NCBI GenBank assembly: GCA_038531945.1
Contig: JBCBBH010000008.1
Location: 1-64,000 of the forward strand
Direction of reading: 5' to 3'
Length of the DNA stretch: 64,000 nucleotides
Source of the DNA: CALBPI01 sp038531945
Lineage (GTDB): Bacteria > Pseudomonadota > Gammaproteobacteria > Steroidobacterales > Woeseiaceae
The position numbers and the translations under genes were made by a program. Position 1 is the first letter of the stretch, and each line of letters starts with the position of its first letter. Shown piece by piece: positions 17,664 through 24,474 of the stretch. Under the pieces are notes generated by a model. It was not told where the DNA came from. It worked only from the letters and a program-made list of their open reading frames with translations, and searched no databases.

Positions 17664-17676
17664 CAAACGTAGTTTG
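17664..17676. promoter_or_regulatory. Short inverted repeat between the PAS-AraC gene and the operon
   Basis: CAAAC-GTA-GTTTG, five-base arms around a three-base centre, lies 12 bases upstream of the AraC start codon. This may be an autoregulatory operator. Sequence symmetry alone supports it. Confidence 0.3.
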
Positions 17677-17683
17677 TCAATCC

Positions 17684-17697
17684 TGATGGAATCATCA
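17684..17697. promoter_or_regulatory. Second inverted repeat in the divergent promoter region
   Basis: TGATG-GAAT-CATCA, five-base arms, lies eight bases beyond the first repeat. Two symmetric sites within 35 bp of a divergent regulator/operon spacer would fit a shared control region, though AraC proteins usually bind direct repeats. Confidence 0.28.
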
Positions 17698-17809
17698 TGA
17701 AGAGAATTCCTAACGCCGAGAATCTTGCATCATAGTCTCAGTCTCTCATATCAAGCTCGGTTTGTATTCGCATAGGTTTAGCTAAGACCACTGGCGCGCG
17801 GGGGAGCAA

Positions 17810-18991
17810 ATGCGAAGTGGAAGAGTTCGCATGGGAATGGTTGGAGGTGGTCCTGGCGCCTTCATTGGGGCGATTCATCGACACGCCGCGGCGCTTGATG
17901 GGGAAATTGAGCTTGTGTGTGGTGCATTCAGCGCCGACCCGACGAGTAGCCAGTCTTTTGGCGAATCGCTGCATCTTGATTCGGATCGGTGTTATCCAAA
18001 CTACGCCACGATGTTCGCGGAAGAAGCGAAGCGCCCCGCGTCCGAAAGGATGCAGTTTGTCACGATCGTGACACCCAATTACTTGCACTTTGACGCTGCT
18101 CGACTGGCGTTTGAACATGGGTTCCACGTGTTCTGCGAGAAGCCCGCGACGATGAGTACGCGAGAAGCGCTCGAACTTGCTCAGGCGAAAGAAGCGAGCG
18201 ACTGTCACTACGCACTGGCCCACACCTACACCGGTTATCCGATGATTCAGGAAGCGCGGCAATTAGTCGCGGCGGGTGGGCTCGGTCGCATAGTCAAAGT
18301 AGTCGTTGAGTATACGCAGGGCTGGTTGGCGTCATCTGAGGACCAGTCCACCAAGCAAGCGAGTTGGCGACTCGACCCACTCAAGGCCGGCGTGAGCTGT
18401 TGTATGGCTGACATAGGTGTACATGCCGCAAATCTCGCCGAATACGTCAGCGGCACGACGATCACCGAGTTGTGTTCGGACGTGGGGACCGTTGTGCCGG
18501 ACCGACAGCTCGATGACGACGGAACGGTGTTGCTCAGGTTCAAAAATGGCGCACGCGGGGCGCTGCTGGCCAGTCAAGTCCACATTGGCGATGAGAATAA
18601 TCTCCGTCTACGCGTGATCGGCGACTATCGCGCTTTGGAGTGGTCGCAGCTCGAGCCGAATACTCTGTGGATCAAGTCGCGAAACGAGGCGACGCAAATG
18701 CGTCGAGCGGGTGTTGGAGTGGTGTGTCCACAAGCAGCGGGTAACATGCGAACGCCTGCGGGACACCCGGAAGGCTACATTGAGGCGTTTGCAAATCTGT
18801 ATCGGGGTTTTGTCTCGCAGATTCGTTCGTCGTCTGCACATCAGAAAGACACTCATAACGCACCCCAATTGCCCGGGATCGAAGCGGCCGTTCGCGGAAT
18901 GGCATTCATAGAGAATGTCATTGCTGCAGGTCAAAGTGACAAAAAGTGGGTGCCGAACGCGGTCCCAACGGGTGGAGGGGTGCTGCAGTGA
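17810..18991 (+). CDS. Gfo/Idh/MocA family oxidoreductase
   Basis: First gene of a seven-gene operon; 393 residues, cytoplasmic. The nucleotide-binding loop is GMVGGGPGAFIG, the family lysine motif is FCEKPATMS, and the substrate-side motif is MADIGVHAANLAEYVSG. Members reduce or oxidise sugars, inositols and keto-sugars with NAD(P). Clustering with a GMC dehydrogenase and two TIM-barrel proteins suggests a role in keto-sugar interconversion. ATG 17810 has GGGGGAGC just upstream; ATG 17831 is a possible alternative. It overlaps the next gene by four bases. Confidence 0.92.
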   Translation: MRSGRVRMGMVGGGPGAFIGAIHRHAAALDGEIELVCGAFSADPTSSQSFGESLHLDSDRCYPNYATMFAEEAKRPASERMQFVTIVTPNYLHFDAARLAFEHGFHVFCEKPATMSTREALELAQAKEASDCHYALAHTYTGYPMIQEARQLVAAGGLGRIVKVVVEYTQGWLASSEDQSTKQASWRLDPLKAGVSCCMADIGVHAANLAEYVSGTTITELCSDVGTVVPDRQLDDDGTVLLRFKNGARGALLASQVHIGDENNLRLRVIGDYRALEWSQLEPNTLWIKSRNEATQMRRAGVGVVCPQAAGNMRTPAGHPEGYIEAFANLYRGFVSQIRSSSAHQKDTHNAPQLPGIEAAVRGMAFIENVIAAGQSDKKWVPNAVPTGGGVLQ

Positions 18992-20061
18992 TTCAGGGAC
19001 CGGGGATTTTTCTCGCGCAATTCTGTTCGGATGAAGCGCCGTTCAATACGCTTGAGGGATTGTGCGGATGGGCTGCGACGATGGGATACAAAGCAGTCCA
19101 GATTCCGACTTGGGACGAACGCGTGTTCGATCTATCAGTCGCAGGATCGAGTAAAACCTACTGCGATGAAGTCGCGGGAGTCGTGGAGACAGCAGGTCTG
19201 AAAATCAGTGAGCTTTCCACGCATTTGCAAGGACAACTTGTCGCATCGCACGGTGCGTTCGATACGCTGTTCGATGCATTTACACCGGAATCAATCCAAA
19301 GGAATGCGAGCGCCAGGGCTGGTTGGGCTTCAGACCAACTCATGCATGCGGCACGCGCGAGTGAATGGCTGGGGCTGTCGGCACATGCAACATTTTCCGG
19401 CTCGCTGCTATGGCCTTACGTCTACCCATGGCCGCAACGACCCAAGGGCTTGGTAACGGACGCGTTCCGTGAACTGGCGCGACGCTGGGAGCCGATCCTT
19501 AACGCATTTGATCAGGCAGGCGTTGACGTGTGCTACGAATTGCATCCGGGCGAAGACTTGCATGATGGTGTGACGTTTGAACGATTCGTCGAGGCCGTTG
19601 GTGGTCATGCGCGCGCAAACATTCTTTACGACCCCAGCCACTTTGTTCTGCAACAGCTCGACTACCTGGCGTTTATCGACATCTATCGAGAACGTATCCG
19701 AGCATTTCACGTCAAGGACGCTGAGTTTCGCCCCAGCGGGAGAAGTGGGGTGTATGGCGGATATCAGGATTGGATCGATCGCCCTGGGCGGTTTCGAAGT
19801 CTTGGGGATGGACAGATCGATTTTGGGCAGGTCTTCAGCAAACTGACGCAGTATGGTTATTCCGGTTGGGCTGTCCTTGAGTGGGAGTGCTGCCTGAAGC
19901 ATCCAGAGGATGGCGCCAGAGAGGGGGCTGAGTTTATTCAACGTCATTTGATCAGACAGCCAGAGCATGCCTTCGATGACTTCGCCGGTACTGGCGAAGA
20001 CGGTCGACTCAATAGCGCTCTGTTGGGGCTCGACCGAACTCCGGGAAGAACCGCCTCGTGA
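18988..20061 (+). CDS. Sugar phosphate isomerase/epimerase (xylose isomerase-like TIM barrel)
   Basis: A 357-residue TIM-barrel enzyme. Metal ligands typical of the family are visible: E in CYELHPGEDLHDG, D and H in ILYDPSHFVLQQ, H in FHVKDAEF, and E in WAVLEWECC. There is no signal peptide, so it is cytoplasmic. GTG 18988 is chosen because it forms a GTGA overlap with the previous stop; an earlier in-frame start at 18946 lies inside that gene. In related clusters such proteins isomerise or eliminate 3-keto-glycosides. Function here is inferred from context. Confidence 0.9.
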   Translation: MIQGPGIFLAQFCSDEAPFNTLEGLCGWAATMGYKAVQIPTWDERVFDLSVAGSSKTYCDEVAGVVETAGLKISELSTHLQGQLVASHGAFDTLFDAFTPESIQRNASARAGWASDQLMHAARASEWLGLSAHATFSGSLLWPYVYPWPQRPKGLVTDAFRELARRWEPILNAFDQAGVDVCYELHPGEDLHDGVTFERFVEAVGGHARANILYDPSHFVLQQLDYLAFIDIYRERIRAFHVKDAEFRPSGRSGVYGGYQDWIDRPGRFRSLGDGQIDFGQVFSKLTQYGYSGWAVLEWECCLKHPEDGAREGAEFIQRHLIRQPEHAFDDFAGTGEDGRLNSALLGLDRTPGRTAS

Positions 20062-21296
20062 ACGACGCAGATCGCCAACGTTTGTTCACCGCGAGTTGTA
20101 TTGCTCTGACCGTGACGGCGATGACCTTTGCAATTCGCGCAGGAATCCTCACCCAACTGAGTGAGACGTTCGATCTTAATGATCAGCAGTTGGGATGGAT
20201 CAATGCGATGGCCTTCCTCGGATTTCCTGTCGCAACAATGCTCGGCGGATTGCTCTACAACGCGTTGGGTGCGAAGCGTCTGATCGTGCTCGCGTTTGCC
20301 GGTCACTTGATCGGCCTTGCCCTGACTATTGGCGCGAGTGGATTCTGGACACTGTTGATCTCAAGCTTCTGTATCGGATTTGCGAACGGGTCCGTGGAAG
20401 CTGGCTGTAATCCGTTGGTTGCGGATCTCTATGAAGACAACAAGACCACAATGCTGAATCGATTTCATGTGTGGTTTCCTGGTGGGATTGTCGTCGGTGC
20501 GCTCGCTTCGCTGGGTGTGACCCGTTTGGGTTTCGGTTGGCAAACGCAGATTGCGATCATGTTTGTCCCGACAATTATCTACGGAATACTGATCCTGAGG
20601 CAGCGTTTTCCTGAGCGTCATCACATCAAGCTCTCAACAGCTTCAAATGTCGTTGGTGTGGCGACACCGTTGTTTGTTTTTCTTGCTGTGTGCATGTCAC
20701 TCAGTGCGACGACAGAGTTGGGCACTCAACAATGGATCGAGCGGATGCTCGGTGCGTCGGGTGCATCACCGATGCTGATCATGGCGCTCGTCACGGGCAT
20801 CATGGCGGTGGGCCGATTCTTCGCCGGACCACTAATCGAGCGTCTCAACCCCATTGGTGTGCTGTGGGCGTCGTCCGCGTTGGCGCTGACCGGCGTCTAT
20901 CTGATGAGTCAGGTATCGGGAGCGATGGTGTATCCGTGCGCAGTGTTGTTCGCGCTTGGTGTGACGTATTTCTGGCCGACAACGGTAGGCTTGGTTGCAG
21001 AAAAGGTACCAGAGAGCGGCGCTTTCGGAATGTCACTGATCGCCGGGATTGGAATGTTGGCGGTGAGTGCGTGGAATCCGGTTATCGGAGCTTGGATCGA
21101 CAGTGCGCGAGTAGCGGCGCAGGCATCTGCGACCAACCCAACTGAAATCGAACGACTCGCCGGCCAAGCGACCCTGGAGAGTATGGCGATCTTCCCGGCA
21201 GTACTTTTGTTGCTGTACGGCGCACTTTACGCCTGGCAACGTCGCCTGGCCGACTTTGCCAGGGTCAAACCCACCGGGGCACGTCGTCATGGGTGA
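20058..21296 (+). CDS. MFS transporter, sugar family
   Basis: A 412-residue inner-membrane carrier with about twelve hydrophobic segments, for example LIGLALTIGASGFWTLLISS and VATPLFVFLAVCMSLSA. An MFS loop-like motif AKRLIVLAFAGH follows TM2. It resembles FucP/nucleoside-proton or sugar MFS proteins, the kind often found in Gfo/Idh-isomerase clusters. GTG 20058 overlaps the upstream stop by four bases. It probably imports the sugar or keto-sugar made by the periplasmic part of the pathway. Confidence 0.9.
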   Translation: MNDADRQRLFTASCIALTVTAMTFAIRAGILTQLSETFDLNDQQLGWINAMAFLGFPVATMLGGLLYNALGAKRLIVLAFAGHLIGLALTIGASGFWTLLISSFCIGFANGSVEAGCNPLVADLYEDNKTTMLNRFHVWFPGGIVVGALASLGVTRLGFGWQTQIAIMFVPTIIYGILILRQRFPERHHIKLSTASNVVGVATPLFVFLAVCMSLSATTELGTQQWIERMLGASGASPMLIMALVTGIMAVGRFFAGPLIERLNPIGVLWASSALALTGVYLMSQVSGAMVYPCAVLFALGVTYFWPTTVGLVAEKVPESGAFGMSLIAGIGMLAVSAWNPVIGAWIDSARVAAQASATNPTEIERLAGQATLESMAIFPAVLLLLYGALYAWQRRLADFARVKPTGARRHG

Positions 21297-21879
21297 CTCT
21301 ACCTCGAACGTGACTCGGCGCACCGCGATTGTGGCATTCGCAACCACAGGAGTGATGCTCAGCTATCCGAGTCTGGGGCAGGCACTAGTAGCAACACCTG
21401 CGGGTACATCTGATAGTGACGGCGTACTGTTAGATCGACAGGCAATGCGATCACTCGCCGCAATGGTGGATACCGTCCTCCCGGAAACCGAAACTCCAGG
21501 GGGCTTGGCACTGGACGTTCCGGGATTCGTTGATCTCCAGCTTTTTGCGTGCCATTCGGAACGAGAGCAACGTGATGTAGCCAGCCTTATCGATACGTTC
21601 ACGCAGGTCTCGGTGTCGCGCTTCGGACGGTCACCCATGGAGCTCACAACAGAGGAACGCGAGCAGTTGGTCTCCTGGCTTGATCAGGGCGCATCTCCCT
21701 TCACGACCACCATGATGCAGAGATTTCGGTTCCTGAAACACTTGATGGTCTTTGGCTACTTCACGTCGAAACGTGGTGCGACCGAAGTTTTGAAATTTGA
21801 TGCTATCCCGGGTGGATTCAAAGGGTCCGTCCCTTACAAGTCGGTGGGCAGCGCCTGGGGCTCGTTGGCCTTTTATTGA
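21289..21879 (+). CDS. Gluconate 2-dehydrogenase subunit 3 family protein, Tat signal
   Basis: A 196-residue small subunit partner of GMC dehydrogenases. The N-terminus NVTRRTAIVAFATTG is a twin-arginine signal. The mature part has the family pattern LAAMVDTVLPETETPGG and GFVDLQLF, ending in AWGSLAFY. ATG 21289 gives an eight-base overlap with the MFS gene and precedes the Tat motif. The GMC partner directly downstream has no signal of its own, so it is probably carried across the membrane by this subunit. Confidence 0.9.
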   Translation: MGDSTSNVTRRTAIVAFATTGVMLSYPSLGQALVATPAGTSDSDGVLLDRQAMRSLAAMVDTVLPETETPGGLALDVPGFVDLQLFACHSEREQRDVASLIDTFTQVSVSRFGRSPMELTTEEREQLVSWLDQGASPFTTTMMQRFRFLKHLMVFGYFTSKRGATEVLKFDAIPGGFKGSVPYKSVGSAWGSLAFY

Positions 21880-21886
21880 GGAGCTT

Positions 21887-23623
21887 ATGAAATTCTCCGA
21901 TTTTGCCATTGATGAGAGCCGGGACGTCTTCGATGTCATCGTTGTTGGTTCCGGGATGAGTGGCGGCTGGGCGGCCAAGGAGTTCTGTGAGAAGGGTCTG
22001 AAGACGCTGGTCCTGGAACGCGGAAGGTTGGTCGAACATCGAACCGACTACGTCGGGGAAGGTAAGGGGCCCTGGGAGTTCGCGCATCGCACACGCGTCC
22101 CGAGAGACCTCGTCGAAAAGCGTTATCAGGTACAGCAAAAGTGCTATGCGTTTAACGATGCGACCAAGCACTTTTTTGGGGACGATGAGGCGTTACCCTA
22201 CAGCACGGAAAAAGGAACCGGGTTCGACTGGATTCGCGCCAACCAACTGGGAGGTAAATCGGTGCTGTGGCACCGGCAATCGTATCGTTTCAACCGGTGG
22301 GACTTTGAAGCGAACAAAGCGGATGGTGTTGGTGTCGATTGGCCGGTCCGATACTCGGACCTCAAACCCTGGTACGAGAAGGTTGAGCGGTTTGTCGGAA
22401 TCAGTGGCAACGACGATGGGCTGGAGCAGTTGCCGAGCAGCATATGCCAACCGCCTTTCGAGATGACCTCGCCAGAGATTTCGATCCAGGAGCACCTTGC
22501 AGAGACCTATCCCGATCGCCCTATGATTATGTCGCGAGCAGCGCACCTGACAAAACCAACACAGCTTCACTTTGACCAGGGTCGGGTCCGCTGTCAGGCT
22601 CGCAACGAGTGCCAGAAGGGTTGTTCATTCGGCGCGTATTTTTCCTCGCTAAGTGCGACGCTACCGGCAGCTGCAAAAACTGAAAACTTGAGCATTGCGC
22701 CCAACAGTGTCGTCCACAGTCTGATTCATGATGTGGCGACCAATCGGGTGAGAGGCGTCAGAGTCATCGATAACGAGACGCTCACTACGCGCGAGTACTT
22801 TGGACGAATGGTGTTTCTTTGCGCGTCCACGCTGGCGAGCACACAAATTCTGCTGAATAGCAAAACCCGACAGTATCCGAACGGACTTGCCAATCGGTCC
22901 GGCGTGTTAGGTCGTTACCTCATGGACCACAACTACAATGCGGGTGCACGAGGCTATGTCGAAGGGTTTGATGATGAGTATTACGCGGGACGCCGACCGA
23001 CCGGCATCTACATCCCAAACTTCAGGTACAAGCCGGATCGTTATCACAAAGACTACTTGCGGGGCTTTGCTTACGCCGGTGGGGCTCAACGAGAGGACTG
23101 GCGCAGTCATTCGTGGATTGACGGGATAGGAGCCGACTTTAAGCATCAATTGTCGCATGCGGGTCGTTGGAGCTTCTACCTGGCGGCGCAGGGCGAGATG
23201 CTTCCGCGCGTCGACAACCGTGTCGAATTGCACTCGACGAAGAAGGATCGCTGGGGCATTCCGCAACTGCATATCCATTGTCGCTGGTCCGATAACGAAA
23301 TCCGCATGATGGAAGACGCCGCCGAGTCAGCGCAGCAGATGTTGAAATCGATCGGGTTGGAGGAAGTGTCCTCGTGGGTCACGGTGCGAGAGAACAATCC
23401 GGGACTTGCAATTCACGAAGTGGGTACGGCACGGATGGGACGAGACTCGAAAACCTCTGTGTTGAATGGTTTTAATCAGTCGCACGACATTCCAAACCTA
23501 TTTGTCACCGACGGTAGCGCATTCGCTTCCAGTGCTGTTGTGAACCCCTCGTTGACCTTTATGGCGTTTACAGCAAGGGCGGCGGATTACGCCGTTCACG
23601 AGTTGGGACAGGGACGAATATGA
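21887..23623 (+). CDS. GMC family FAD-dependent oxidoreductase (glycoside/gluconate dehydrogenase type)
   Basis: A 578-residue flavoprotein. The FAD-binding fold is VIVVGSGMSGGWAAKEFCE. The C-terminal GMC block is HEVGTARMG...LFVTDGSAFASSAVVNPSLTFMA, with the active-site His and Asn region. It pairs with the upstream subunit-3 protein, as in glucoside 3-dehydrogenase and gluconate 2-dehydrogenase; no cytochrome c gene follows, so the electron acceptor is unknown. ATG 21887 has GAGGAGC five bases upstream. The likely reaction is oxidation of a sugar hydroxyl, perhaps at C3 of a glycoside, in the periplasm (inferred). Confidence 0.92.
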   Translation: MKFSDFAIDESRDVFDVIVVGSGMSGGWAAKEFCEKGLKTLVLERGRLVEHRTDYVGEGKGPWEFAHRTRVPRDLVEKRYQVQQKCYAFNDATKHFFGDDEALPYSTEKGTGFDWIRANQLGGKSVLWHRQSYRFNRWDFEANKADGVGVDWPVRYSDLKPWYEKVERFVGISGNDDGLEQLPSSICQPPFEMTSPEISIQEHLAETYPDRPMIMSRAAHLTKPTQLHFDQGRVRCQARNECQKGCSFGAYFSSLSATLPAAAKTENLSIAPNSVVHSLIHDVATNRVRGVRVIDNETLTTREYFGRMVFLCASTLASTQILLNSKTRQYPNGLANRSGVLGRYLMDHNYNAGARGYVEGFDDEYYAGRRPTGIYIPNFRYKPDRYHKDYLRGFAYAGGAQREDWRSHSWIDGIGADFKHQLSHAGRWSFYLAAQGEMLPRVDNRVELHSTKKDRWGIPQLHIHCRWSDNEIRMMEDAAESAQQMLKSIGLEEVSSWVTVRENNPGLAIHEVGTARMGRDSKTSVLNGFNQSHDIPNLFVTDGSAFASSAVVNPSLTFMAFTARAADYAVHELGQGRI

Positions 23624-24474
23624 GAGATTTTTTGTGTTTTTGTTTTGTTCTGTTGATTTCAGGTTGCGGTGCTGGCTCGAACGGCACCGACCAGAGTTCC
23701 CAACTTGCTAACCCGCGACCTGTTGGCGTTCAACTCTGGTCGGTGCGCGATATGCTCGCCGATGATTTCGAAGGTACGATTCGCGCACTCGCCTCCATGG
23801 GGTTCGACGGGGTGGAGTTCGCGTCCGACTTTGGACCGTACGCGGAGGACGCCCCGGCACTGCGCGAGTTCCTCGATGGTCTAAACCTCCGTGCATCAAG
23901 CGCGCATGTCTCTTTTGATCAACTGACGCCAGACGCACTGCCGCAGACTGTGACTTTTTTTGAGTCGTTAGATGTATCACTTCTAATTATTGGTTGGGAT
24001 CCTCGAGGATGGGATCCAGATCAGATCGACGAGCTGGTTGACGACCTCAATGCAGCTGCGGAGGCTCTGAGCGAATTCGATATGCAGATTGCCTATCACA
24101 ATCATGCGCAAGAGTTCGGTCAGTTTAACGATGCGACTTTCTGGGACTACATCGCCGGCCAGACGAACCATGAGGTCCTGCTTCAACTCGATATTGGCTG
24201 GGTGGTTAACGCCAAGCGGGATCCACTCGAATTTATCCAACGGAACCCGAACCGCATCGTGTCCGCGCACTACAAGATTTCCCCGCGCGACGGCGAAGAC
24301 CAAAGCCCAATCATTGGGCAAGGCGAATTTGATTGGCGATCTCTGACTCGAGTCGCGACCACAAAGGGTGGGCTTGAGTGGGTTGTGCTTGAACAAGAAG
24401 ACTATCCCAATGGCATGAGTTCACTTGAGTCGGTCGCAGCGTCGAAGCATGGACTCGATCTTGCGCTAGAGTGA
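23620..24474 (+). CDS. Lipoprotein sugar phosphate isomerase/epimerase-like TIM barrel
   Basis: A 284-residue TIM-barrel protein with a lipobox (VLLISGCGAG), so it is membrane-anchored outside the cytoplasm. Family metal ligands are kept: H in IAYHNHAQEF, D in LLQLDIGW, H in VSAHYKIS, and E in WVVLEQEDYP. It is the second isomerase/epimerase-type gene of the operon, the first being cytoplasmic. No phosphosugar is expected in the periplasm, so a keto-glycoside lyase or isomerase role is more likely. The start overlaps the GMC stop by four bases (ATGA). Confidence 0.9.
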   Translation: MRDFLCFCFVLLISGCGAGSNGTDQSSQLANPRPVGVQLWSVRDMLADDFEGTIRALASMGFDGVEFASDFGPYAEDAPALREFLDGLNLRASSAHVSFDQLTPDALPQTVTFFESLDVSLLIIGWDPRGWDPDQIDELVDDLNAAAEALSEFDMQIAYHNHAQEFGQFNDATFWDYIAGQTNHEVLLQLDIGWVVNAKRDPLEFIQRNPNRIVSAHYKISPRDGEDQSPIIGQGEFDWRSLTRVATTKGGLEWVVLEQEDYPNGMSSLESVAASKHGLDLALE

